Below, one piece after another: positions 1-7,737 of a stretch of DNA of 18,329 nt; the first letter of the stretch is position 1; every line of letters starts with the position of its first letter. A program made the position numbers and the translations under genes. Below the pieces are notes generated by a model. The model searched no databases, was not told where the DNA came from, and worked only from the letters and a program-made list of their open reading frames with translations. This DNA comes from Cyclobacteriaceae bacterium. GTDB taxonomy: Bacteria > Bacteroidota > Bacteroidia > Cytophagales > Cyclobacteriaceae. The DNA is taken from the NCBI GenBank assembly GCA_029861825.1, contig JAOTYN010000021.1, positions 1 through 18,329 on the forward strand, given 5' to 3'.

Positions 1-872
1 GTCGCCTGATGCCCTTACTGGCCAATGCTTACGCCTTGGATTTTGCCCTCAAACACCTGACTCACCGCTACTTGCACTTTCGTCGCCAGGAAGGCCGGGA
101 GATCGAAGCCCTGGCGGCCGGACTTAAAGCCTACAGCACCTGGAATACCACCCATACACTGCAAGTATGCCGGGAAGCTTGCGGAGGCATAGGTTACCTG
201 TGGGAAAACCGGTTGGGTGAATTAAAGGCCGACACTGAGATCTATTCCACATTCGAAGGAGACAATACAGTACTGATGCAGCTGGTAGCAAAATCACGGC
301 TGGCAGAATTCAAACAAGAATTTCACGACATTAAATTTCTGGGTCTAGTCAAGTACATCGCCAACCAGGCCGCCACCAGCTTGGTGGAAATGAATCCTAT
401 CATCACCCGCAAGTCATCCCCTGAGCATATCCGGGATAGTGAATTTCACCTATCCGCCTTTCAATACCGTGAACAACATCTTTTGAAACGTGCTGCTCAA
501 CGATTAAAACACCGCATCGACAAGGGAATGAACAGCTTTCAAGCGTTCAATGAGTGTCAAAATCATCTGGTACAGTTGGCACACGCCTATATTGAAAGAG
601 TAATATTAGAGCAGTTTCTGCAGACCATAGACGGGGTGACGGAAATAGATCTGCAACAACCGTTGCGGCAACTTTGTCAACTGTTTGCCCTGAACTTATT
701 GCACCAGCATAAAGGCTGGTATCTGGAAAATGGATACTTCGAAGCTTCCAAAAGCAAAGCTATACGTAAAGAGCTAACGGTATTGTGTGCGGAGGTACGC
801 CAGCAGGCGGGCCCATTGGTAGATGCATTCGGAATTCCCGATAAACTTTTGGGAGCTCCTATTGCCAGTTGA
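1..872 (+). CDS. Acyl-CoA oxidase/dehydrogenase family protein, C-terminal part (5' end outside window)
   Basis: The reading frame is open from base 3 with no credible start, so the gene begins upstream; about 289 C-terminal residues are visible. Counting from the Met at base 9, residues 54-98 carry the acyl-CoA oxidase signature: an ACGGIGY motif followed by TFEGDNTVLMQ. Glu83 of TFEGDN sits where acyl-CoA oxidases keep their catalytic base. The remaining ~190 residues are helical and match the C-terminal helical domain found in oxidase-type (ACOX) proteins and absent from short acyl-CoA dehydrogenases. The family uses FAD to make a trans-2-enoyl-CoA in the first step of fatty-acid beta-oxidation. 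Whether this bacterial member passes electrons to oxygen or to another acceptor cannot be told here. It ends 8 bp from the convergent CHRD lipoprotein gene. The family call is firm; the substrate is unknown. Confidence 0.9.
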   Translation, partial: RLMPLLANAYALDFALKHLTHRYLHFRRQEGREIEALAAGLKAYSTWNTTHTLQVCREACGGIGYLWENRLGELKADTEIYSTFEGDNTVLMQLVAKSRLAEFKQEFHDIKFLGLVKYIANQAATSLVEMNPIITRKSSPEHIRDSEFHLSAFQYREQHLLKRAAQRLKHRIDKGMNSFQAFNECQNHLVQLAHAYIERVILEQFLQTIDGVTEIDLQQPLRQLCQLFALNLLHQHKGWYLENGYFEASKSKAIRKELTVLCAEVRQQAGPLVDAFGIPDKLLGAPIAS

Positions 873-880
873 AAGTAAAC

Positions 881-1390
881 CTAGATGGATTCTTGATCAC
901 TGGAACAGACGGCAATCTTCTCGCTGTTTATACCCGCGTTGATCCCAATGTTTACTGCCGCTAACACCACCGCCTTGTTAGCGCCATCGTCCAAATGGAT
1001 CTTAATACTACCGTCAAAATCCATAAGCTGCTGATATGTAACTGTAGTGCCGTCCAGCAGCTGACTAATGGTGGTTACGCTTTGGCCGGTAGCGGCATCC
1101 ACGGGTGTTAGCATGGCGGCCATTTCAGCATCGGGTATATCGAAGGTGCCGTGGTGCAGGTGAGCGGGATGGGTACCGCCAGAACCGGTAGGTTGCATGG
1201 CAATCTCTATGGTTACAGATAGGTCGGTGCGTTCCCGGAAAATTACCGTACCCCCTCCGTTATATTGGGCGTCCACATTGGTAAGGTTATAGGTGGTGCT
1301 TACCCCGGTAAAAATATTCTCGCCGGGATCACTGCTGTCGCATGACCACATAACTACCAGTAAACAAAGGATCAAGGAGTATTTTATCAT
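881..1390 (-). CDS. CHRD domain-containing lipoprotein
   Basis: The 169-residue protein opens with a lipoprotein signal peptide: basic MIKY, a hydrophobic core, then MWSC with Cys17 as the probable lipidated residue. The mature part resembles a CHRD domain (named after chordin), a beta-rich extracellular domain of unknown biochemical role in bacteria. Visible landmarks are the histidine cluster HPAHLHHGTFD (His74, 77, 79, 80), the central LLDGTTVTYQQL segment and the DGSIKIHL strand near the end. The ATG at 1388-1390 is the only start that gives a signal peptide. A TAATTTTG promoter element lies about 35 bases upstream. The protein is probably anchored in the outer membrane or periplasmic face. 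It is convergent with the acyl-CoA oxidase gene and divergent from the gene at 1586. The histidines could bind metal, but that is conjecture. Confidence 0.8.
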   Translation of the reverse strand: MIKYSLILCLLVVMWSCDSSDPGENIFTGVSTTYNLTNVDAQYNGGGTVIFRERTDLSVTIEIAMQPTGSGGTHPAHLHHGTFDIPDAEMAAMLTPVDAATGQSVTTISQLLDGTTVTYQQLMDFDGSIKIHLDDGANKAVVLAAVNIGINAGINSEKIAVCSSDQESI

Positions 1391-1425
1391 AACATCTGCA
1401 TTTCATCAGCATTTCCTTGGCACAA

Positions 1426-1457
1426 CAAAATTAAATCAAAAATGGTTGACGGTCAAT
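1426..1457 (-). promoter_or_regulatory. Candidate Bacteroidetes-type promoter for the CHRD lipoprotein gene
   Basis: Read on the minus strand, bases 1433-1426 give TAATTTTG, a perfect match to the Bacteroidetes -7 consensus TAnnTTTG. Bases 1457-1454 give ATTG, 3 of 4 to the -33 TTTG, with a 20-base spacer. This would start transcription about 30 bases before the ATG. It is a consensus match only. Confidence 0.45.
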
Positions 1458-1541
1458 TACCAGAATATTGCAAAAACACAATTTATCTTACAAAACGTAC
1501 CTACTAGAGGCAATCGTTAAGTTTAACTGAATTTTAGGCAT

Positions 1542-1549
1542 TAAATTTG
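1542..1549 (+). promoter_or_regulatory. Candidate -7 promoter element for the thioredoxin-like gene
   Basis: TAAATTTG matches TAnnTTTG exactly and lies 36 bases before the ATG at 1586. No convincing -33 TTTG is seen at the usual distance. The element lies in the 195-base divergent region 1391-1585, which otherwise holds nothing recognisable apart from the promoter of the opposite gene. Confidence 0.35.
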
Positions 1550-1585
1550 AACTGCTTTCGTTAGTGAGTATAAACTTTACTTTTT

Positions 1586-2137
1586 ATGAAAACTGCAGTA
1601 AATTTTTTAATAGCCGTATCACTACTGACTTCCAGTACTTTATATGGTCAAATGAAGGTTTCGTTCCCGCAAATGGAGCTGTCTAACCTGGATAATGAAA
1701 CTATTAACATCCCTCAGGATACTAAAGGGAAATACACGCTGATCGGAATGGCGTACTCCAAAAAATCGGAAGACGAACTGATCACCTGGTTCAATCCCGT
1801 TTATCAAACTTTTATCCAGAAGTCTTCGAAACCCTCTCTCTTCGATGCGGATTACGACGTGAACATCTTCTTTATAGCCATGTTCGCCGGTGTAAATAAG
1901 GCCGCCGTAGGGTCTGTAAAGAAAAAAATGAGGGAAAATGCCGATCCCGAATTGGAGCCGCACTTGCTTTTTTACAAGGGAGAGATCAAATCCTTTAAGC
2001 AGGCACTGAAACTGGATCGCAAAGACACTCCGTATTTCTTTGTGTTGGACGAAGATGGCAATGTCGTGCACAGCACCTCCGGAGCCTTTAGCCGTAGCAA
2101 GCTCGACGCCATCGAGGAATTCCTGGATGAGTGGTAG
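1586..2137 (+). CDS. Exported thioredoxin-fold-like protein without cysteines
   Basis: The 183-residue protein has an N-terminal signal peptide (hydrophobic core from residue 6, probable cleavage after the YGQ around residue 22), so it is periplasmic or exported. The mature part has the feel of a thioredoxin-like fold: a KGKYTLIGMAYSKKSED segment where a redox protein would show its strand and active-site loop, a NIFFIAMF strand, and a late TPYFFVLDEDGNVVH segment typical of the cis-Pro region and beta-hairpin of TlpA/AhpC-like proteins. No cysteine occurs anywhere, so a thiol-disulfide activity is excluded. An ATP10-like (assembly factor) relationship is another possibility. It is followed after 52 bases by the LVIVD lipoprotein gene on the same strand and may be cotranscribed with it. 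The fold call is tentative and the function unknown. Confidence 0.6.
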   Translation: MKTAVNFLIAVSLLTSSTLYGQMKVSFPQMELSNLDNETINIPQDTKGKYTLIGMAYSKKSEDELITWFNPVYQTFIQKSSKPSLFDADYDVNIFFIAMFAGVNKAAVGSVKKKMRENADPELEPHLLFYKGEIKSFKQALKLDRKDTPYFFVLDEDGNVVHSTSGAFSRSKLDAIEEFLDEW

Positions 2138-2189
2138 TCTTTTGAATCATAATTTTTCTTAGTTTGTTGATCACACAGAATAAGGTGGT

Positions 2190-3257
2190 ATGATCAGCAA
2201 ATGGTTTTGGTTTTTACTGGTGACCCTGGGACTGACGGCTAGTTGCAGTTCCGATGATGAACCCAGGATCCCGGAAATCATCTTGCTATCTCAAACCGCT
2301 ATACCCGGAAATTTAGGTACTGATGTTTGGGGGTATCGGGATGGCAATGGACGGGAATATGCCATCATGGGCGATTTTTCCGATCTCAGGGATGGCAATA
2401 TCACTATTGTCGAGGTAACTGACCCGTCCAATCCCTCGGTAATTACCACTTTTGATGAAGTCATCGGCTTTGACGTCAAGAACAAGGATCAGTACCTTTA
2501 TGTAACCAATAGTGACTTCCCCTCTGCATCCGACGACTCAAGCCGCATCATAGATATCAGCGATCCCAGTCAGCCGGTAGTGGTGGGAGCATTTCAGCCC
2601 GCCCACAATTGTTGGGTGGAGGGTAATTTCCTATATGTAAGCTTCGAATTCGAACCCGGTTTGCGCATCTTCGATCTTTCCACCAACCCCAAAAGCCCTC
2701 AGTTAGTTTGGGAAGATACTAACATAGGAGGGGCCCACGACGTTGCGGTCATTCGCGGACGTATGTATGACTTTCACGGGTCTGATGCTACTTATATTTA
2801 CGATGTGGCGGACCCAAGTAGTCCTCAGCTATTGGGAGAAGTACGTAACCAGGACACCTTCCATCATAGCGGATGGGTGAGCGACGACGATAACTATCTA
2901 TTCATATGCGATGAGGGAGCACCCGACCCCCTGCCTGATGTAACCATCTGGGATATTAGCGATCCTTCCAATCCCCAAAGGGTTGGTGATATCAGCGATA
3001 ATACTGCCAGGGTGCATAATTTGTATATTCAAGGGGACTTGGCCTACGTGTCTTACTATGGTGCTGGCTTTAAGATATTCGATGTTTCCGACCCGGCCCA
3101 GCCGGTGCTGCTGGATCAGTTTCAAACCAATATCAATGGTGGAAACGGTATTGGTAATGGATTTGTAGGTGCTTTTGGAGTCTATCCCTTTAGCCCATCC
3201 GGCAACATCTTCGTCAGCGACATGGATAATGGCCTGTTCATTTTTGAGTACCGCTAA
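2190..3257 (+). CDS. LVIVD-repeat (choice-of-anchor B-like) surface lipoprotein
   Basis: The 355-residue protein starts with a lipoprotein signal peptide ending TASC (Cys19), followed by Ser-Ser-Asp-Asp-Glu. That acidic stretch fits the lipoprotein export signal that sends Bacteroidetes lipoproteins to the cell surface. The rest is made of repeats ending in I-x-DVSDPS/P-x-x-P (for example IIDISDPSQP, IYDVADPSSP, IWDISDPSNP, IFDVSDPAQP). This is the LVIVD pattern, expected to fold into a beta-propeller. Histidine-led strands recur (HNCWVEG, AHDVAV, HHSGWV, HNLYIQG). LVIVD proteins have no established biochemical activity. It is not preceded by a well-placed Shine-Dalgarno sequence, and AAGGTGG abuts the ATG too closely. 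The stop codon is 3 bp from the convergent histidine kinase gene. The same family recurs at 8896-10872. Confidence 0.85.
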   Translation: MISKWFWFLLVTLGLTASCSSDDEPRIPEIILLSQTAIPGNLGTDVWGYRDGNGREYAIMGDFSDLRDGNITIVEVTDPSNPSVITTFDEVIGFDVKNKDQYLYVTNSDFPSASDDSSRIIDISDPSQPVVVGAFQPAHNCWVEGNFLYVSFEFEPGLRIFDLSTNPKSPQLVWEDTNIGGAHDVAVIRGRMYDFHGSDATYIYDVADPSSPQLLGEVRNQDTFHHSGWVSDDDNYLFICDEGAPDPLPDVTIWDISDPSNPQRVGDISDNTARVHNLYIQGDLAYVSYYGAGFKIFDVSDPAQPVLLDQFQTNINGGNGIGNGFVGAFGVYPFSPSGNIFVSDMDNGLFIFEYR

Positions 3258-3260
3258 GAT

Positions 3261-6200
3261 CTAACTGTGATACTGCTCAAACTGAACTTTGAAAACAGCT
3301 CCTTCACCGTTTTCGCTTTCACACCATACCGATCCCCGCATGGCTTCAACATATTTTTTCACAATTGAAAGACCTAGACCCGTGGATTGCTCTCCGGCGG
3401 TAGGCCGGGCGCTAAGCTTCTGATACTTTTGAAACAATAGCTTCATATCGTCGTCGCTAAGCCCGGGTCCCTGGTCCTTAATAGCGGTTATGACGTGTCC
3501 GTTTTTCTCCTGAAAAGAAACGGCAATTTTCCTTTGGGGGGGTGAGAATTTGATGGCATTGGAGATCAGATTCTCAAATATCTGGGTCAGGTAGTTGCGA
3601 TCCACCAGAGCGTAAGGATCGGGGTGCTCCACATCTACGGAAAATTCCAATTTTTTATTGGCCAGGGCCTCTTTAAAAATGTACTGAACTTCACCCAAAA
3701 CCTCAGGCAGATGGGTTTTTTCCATTTGCAGATCCAGGGTTTTGCTCTCAATAGCCTTTATGTCCAAGATGCGATTGACCATATCATTCATGCGGTCCAT
3801 AGCGCTTAGCATATGCTCCGTATATTCCTTTTGCTCTTCCGACAGGTCCTCCGACTTCAATATTCCACCTATAGTCAGGGCCGAGGTCAGGGGATTACGC
3901 AGGTCATGAGCCACGATACCGATCAGGTGATTCTTCTCTTTGTTTAGCTCCAGTAATTCTTGGTTCTTGTACTCAATCTGGCTCTTTTGCTCCTGAAGGT
4001 ATTGAGATTGTTCGGAGATTTTCTCATAGGCCGAAGCGTTTTCCAAAGCTATTTTGGTATGCACAGCAATATTGCGGATCAAACTCAAATGATGATCGTC
4101 GTAGGCGTAAGATTCAAAGCTCTGCACGGAAAGCACCCCGATGGGCTCACCCTGAGAGATCAAGGGCACATAGATAATGGATAAGGTGGGTTTTCCTGCC
4201 AATACCGAGGTTTTTCTTTTGGCATATTTTTGATATTCCTCTGGGTAATTATTGATAAATACCTCCTGGTTATTTTTTAAACACCATACCGCCAGGCGAT
4301 TGTCGTCCTGCAGATCAAAATAAAATGAGGGCAGCTTTTTACCGTCTTCCACCGCTCCGGAGAATTCAATCCTTTGAGCCTCTTTATTCAGTATACCGAT
4401 CCAGAATATGTTAGCATCCATGAGGTTATTCACATTCTGATAAACGGTATCGATCAGCTTGCTTACGCTGAGATTGGCAGTTATATTTTTACCAACTTCA
4501 CTCAGCATCTCTAAGTTCTCATATGATTCTTCCAGTTTCTTGGACTGATTTAGGATTTCGTTCTTTTGGTGGACCACCTCTTTGGTTTTGACCTTTACCA
4601 ACCGCTCCAGTTCATCCCGTTTTTCCTTAATACTGGTAACCCGCCATTTGTAAAACAGATAGGCCATACCCATAACCAAGGCCATCATGGTCACCCTGAA
4701 CCACCAGGTAGCCCACCATGGAGAACTAACCGTAAAGGAAAAGCTGGCTGGGGCTTCATTCCATACCCCATCATTGTTACTCGCTTTTACCAGGAAAGTG
4801 TAATCACCCGGAGGCAGGTTGGGATACACCGCTTCTGTTTTGGATGATTCTGGAGTCCAATCTTTGTCCAGTCCATCCAATTTCCACTGGTACTTCACCT
4901 TTTCAGGCACCTGGAAGCTTAAGGCCTCAAATTCAAATGAAAGGTGATTCAGGTCATGTGGCAGCTTAAGTTCTTGAGGCATTTGATACCAGGCGGCTAC
5001 ATTCCCCAGGTACTCCTGATAAGTTTCATCCTGCCAATCCACTTCTTTGAAGAACAAACGTAATTTAGTAATGTTGGTAACTGGAGCTATAGGATTTACT
5101 TCATCGGCTGACGGTTTATGGCGCATCACACCCTTTATAGTACCAAACCATAAATTGCCTTCGTCGTCCTTAAAATTGGCCATGCCATTGGCCTCGATTC
5201 CCGTAAAACCGTCGTATTTATCGTAATTGGTAATGCTTTCGATTTGCCCCTGATCGTCCAGCACAATTTTATCCACCCCATTCTGGGTTCCCGCCCATAT
5301 ATTGCCATCGTTGTCGGCCACCACAGAATAGATATTGTCCGATGTTAATCCCTTTTCGGTATCCAGGTAAGTAAATTCCTTGCCATCGAAAATATTTAAT
5401 CCTCCGCCATAACTGGCAAACCACAAACTGCCGTTTTTGTCCTCGGCAATTTGCAGGATGTAATCATTATTGAGGCCATTCTTGGAATTGTATCGTTCTA
5501 CTCTTGATCCCGGAGATTCACCTTCCGGCTCCAGATGCTCCAGGGGGTCGCCCTGGTACTTGGACACACCCATAAGGTTGGACGCCATCCAAATATTGCC
5601 CTGAGAGTCCTTCATCAGGTGGGTGATGTTATTGGTGGCAATGCTGTCGGACTCCACTGTAATAAAAGTGGTTTCCCTGCCGTCGTAGCGAGCAACTCCT
5701 TTACCAAAAACACTGATCAGTAATTCATTGCCATCGAAAATGACATCCGCAACCATATCGTTCTCCGCTAGTCCATATCGCTGGTTCACTTTATCGAAAT
5801 CCTTGCCGTCGTATTCCCACAGTCCATTGAAGGTTGCGATGAGCAGTTTTCCGTTATCCAGCTCTAGGAACTTTCGTACGAATCCCACAGGTGAATCCTC
5901 TTCACGGATCACATTTTCAATGGTGGTGCCGTCGAATTTGATGACCGCACCGCCGGTAGTTCCAAACCAATAGTCACCATTACTGTCCTGAGAAATCGCT
6001 CTTATGATCTCGGAGGACAACCCGTCTTCCACATTCAGAGCCACAAATTTGTCATTGCTGTACTTGATCAAACCACCTCCGTTGGACCCGAACCATATGT
6101 TACCTTCACGATCTTCCAAAATATTATTGATCATATTAATGGGTAGACCGTTGTTGCGGGTAAACAGCTGAAACGCAGAAGGTCCTTGCGGATCGGGTGA

Positions 6201-7040
6201 CGATTTCAGTATGCCAGTACCAAAGACCGACATCCATAAATTTCCGTTGGTGTCTTCCAAGGCAAAATTTATGCGGGTAGGTGTAATCCCTTCCGGTAGA
6301 TCCACCTTGGTCAGGGTACCGCTCTTGAGTTTGTAGAGGTCGTCGATGTTTGGAAATACACCTGCAGCCAGCCAGAGATTTCCTTGCTGGTCCTCCAAGA
6401 AGGGAAAGATCAACTGGTCAGCAGGAAGCAAGTCCCGCAGATAAGAGCGATCCAGAGACTTACCATTATATTGAAACAAGCCCTTACGGGTGATGATCTG
6501 AAAGTTCTTCTGCTTGTCCTGGAAAACCCAGAAAATAAAGTTGTCCTCACTTAATTCCGGGTGGTCCTTGGTAAAATCTACAAAATGGTCCCCTTCCAGA
6601 TAAAGTATGGCGCGATTTCCTTGATTTTCCAGTCCCAGCACCCAGATGCGTCCTGAGGCGTCCTCTTTGATCCAAAAATACTGACCGTCCTGAACCCCTT
6701 TATCGTCGGAGTAATGAGTGAATGAAATACCGTCGTAGGATGATATCCCCTTAGAAGTCGCTATCCAAAGAATGCCCTTACTGTCTTCATAGAGGGCGCC
6801 AACTAAATTATCCGGGAGTCCTTGTTTCTTGGTGTAGATTTCAAACTCCTTACCGTTGAATCGGCACAGACCTCCCCCATTAGTTCCCAACCAGATATTA
6901 CCTTGCTGGTCCTGTATCAAGGTGCGCACCTCAGACTGAGGCAGGCCCTCTTCCAGGGAGTAGGTCCTGAAGTTGTATTGCTGTCCCCAAATAAGTGAAC
7001 TACTCAACAGCAACAATACAGTTAGTAGTAGTCTAGGCAT
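3261..7040 (-). CDS. Propeller-domain sensor histidine kinase (two-component regulator propeller, Y_Y_Y, GAF, HisKA, HATPase)
   Basis: The 1259-residue protein has a signal peptide (1-19). About fourteen propeller strands of the form D-x-x-GNIWxGTxxGG-hydrophobic follow to about residue 640, enough for two seven-bladed propellers. A Y_Y_Y domain (about 700-772) leads to one membrane segment (about 779-798) and a long coiled coil (802-850). A GAF domain lies at about 855-1000. HisKA carries the phosphoacceptor His1045 in AHDLRNPLT. The ATPase domain shows N-box Asn1157/Asn1161, DQGPG (1189-1193) and TGLGLS (1220-1225). It should sense an extracytoplasmic ligand and autophosphorylate in the cytoplasm. 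Unlike Bacteroides hybrid two-component systems it has no receiver or AraC-type DNA-binding domain, and no response regulator is encoded nearby, so its partner is unknown. No clear promoter was found in the 130 bases upstream. Confidence 0.93.
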   Translation of the reverse strand: MPRLLLTVLLLLSSSLIWGQQYNFRTYSLEEGLPQSEVRTLIQDQQGNIWLGTNGGGLCRFNGKEFEIYTKKQGLPDNLVGALYEDSKGILWIATSKGISSYDGISFTHYSDDKGVQDGQYFWIKEDASGRIWVLGLENQGNRAILYLEGDHFVDFTKDHPELSEDNFIFWVFQDKQKNFQIITRKGLFQYNGKSLDRSYLRDLLPADQLIFPFLEDQQGNLWLAAGVFPNIDDLYKLKSGTLTKVDLPEGITPTRINFALEDTNGNLWMSVFGTGILKSSPDPQGPSAFQLFTRNNGLPINMINNILEDREGNIWFGSNGGGLIKYSNDKFVALNVEDGLSSEIIRAISQDSNGDYWFGTTGGAVIKFDGTTIENVIREEDSPVGFVRKFLELDNGKLLIATFNGLWEYDGKDFDKVNQRYGLAENDMVADVIFDGNELLISVFGKGVARYDGRETTFITVESDSIATNNITHLMKDSQGNIWMASNLMGVSKYQGDPLEHLEPEGESPGSRVERYNSKNGLNNDYILQIAEDKNGSLWFASYGGGLNIFDGKEFTYLDTEKGLTSDNIYSVVADNDGNIWAGTQNGVDKIVLDDQGQIESITNYDKYDGFTGIEANGMANFKDDEGNLWFGTIKGVMRHKPSADEVNPIAPVTNITKLRLFFKEVDWQDETYQEYLGNVAAWYQMPQELKLPHDLNHLSFEFEALSFQVPEKVKYQWKLDGLDKDWTPESSKTEAVYPNLPPGDYTFLVKASNNDGVWNEAPASFSFTVSSPWWATWWFRVTMMALVMGMAYLFYKWRVTSIKEKRDELERLVKVKTKEVVHQKNEILNQSKKLEESYENLEMLSEVGKNITANLSVSKLIDTVYQNVNNLMDANIFWIGILNKEAQRIEFSGAVEDGKKLPSFYFDLQDDNRLAVWCLKNNQEVFINNYPEEYQKYAKRKTSVLAGKPTLSIIYVPLISQGEPIGVLSVQSFESYAYDDHHLSLIRNIAVHTKIALENASAYEKISEQSQYLQEQKSQIEYKNQELLELNKEKNHLIGIVAHDLRNPLTSALTIGGILKSEDLSEEQKEYTEHMLSAMDRMNDMVNRILDIKAIESKTLDLQMEKTHLPEVLGEVQYIFKEALANKKLEFSVDVEHPDPYALVDRNYLTQIFENLISNAIKFSPPQRKIAVSFQEKNGHVITAIKDQGPGLSDDDMKLLFQKYQKLSARPTAGEQSTGLGLSIVKKYVEAMRGSVWCESENGEGAVFKVQFEQYHS

Positions 7041-7170
7041 TGGTAGTTTCGAGTGTTGCCAGTTTAATGGTGTTGGATAATAGTATAACTCCTAAAAGGA
7101 ACGAAAAATATGGAAGATAGGTTAAAAATTTTCTTATAACGGCTGCTACATTGGATGAATGGTGCCGTTC

Positions 7171-7737
7171 TTAAAATCTGCGGCTAAGGGACACCCCTAA
7201 GAGCGATATGGCCCCTTCTCCCACTTCCTCACCCCCGGTTTTTACATTGATCTCATATCCAAGACTTATTTTAGGAGTAATGGTCCAGTTGCCGTCTCCC
7301 AAAAGGAAGGTATAGCCCCCTTCTGCCATTGGTTGCAGTACAGTGATGTCGGAAGTGCCGGTTAGGTCTTCATCACCGGGACGCTCTGTTACCCAGTCGA
7401 TATCCAAAAGCCACAGATCGCAGCGCAATCCCAAAAAGAATCCATGAAAATCCTCTTTGAAAAAATATCGGGCACCTAATGATCCTCCTAAGCCACCACC
7501 CCGCTCATCATCGTGCTCGCCCAGGTCCCGGCGCCGGGCCAGATTATAACCCAGGCGCAGATTCCCACTTAGGTGATTGGAGAATGAAAGGTCACTCCGT
7601 ATACCAAAGATGGCTCCTGCTGGATATGCTTGAATTTCCACCCCCACTGATTTGAAGGAGTTGGACTGACCGGATACCTGAATAACCAGGCCCAGCCCTA
7701 ACAGAAGGATGACTAGTACTAGGGATCTATTTTCCAA
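7171..7737 (-). CDS. Probable outer-membrane beta-barrel protein
   Basis: This 188-residue protein has a signal peptide (about 1-24, ending VSGQ), alternating amphipathic strands rich in Gly and aromatic residues, and a C-terminal phenylalanine (SLSRRF), as expected for a barrel inserted by the BAM machinery. I do not recognise the exact family; it looks like a small 8-stranded barrel. The start is a TTG at 7735-7737, chosen because no ATG or GTG lies between the upstream in-frame stop (7783-7785) and the signal peptide. A good Shine-Dalgarno sequence (GGGAGGG, 8 bases upstream) supports it. The gene overlaps the 3' end of the His/Met-rich propeller gene by 19 bases, so translation is probably coupled. 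It is the last gene of a three-gene operon. It could be the membrane partner of the two upstream propeller proteins, by context only. Confidence 0.75.
   Translation of the reverse strand: MENRSLVLVILLLGLGLVIQVSGQSNSFKSVGVEIQAYPAGAIFGIRSDLSFSNHLSGNLRLGYNLARRRDLGEHDDERGGGLGGSLGARYFFKEDFHGFFLGLRCDLWLLDIDWVTERPGDEDLTGTSDITVLQPMAEGGYTFLLGDGNWTITPKISLGYEINVKTGGEEVGEGAISLLGVSLSRRF

Noticed and set aside
3261..7040. Possible hybrid two-component system (receiver plus AraC regulator) of polysaccharide-utilisation type
   Set aside because: The protein ends 24 residues after the last ATPase motif region with a normal stop, and no SusC/SusD, receiver or glycoside hydrolase gene is nearby.
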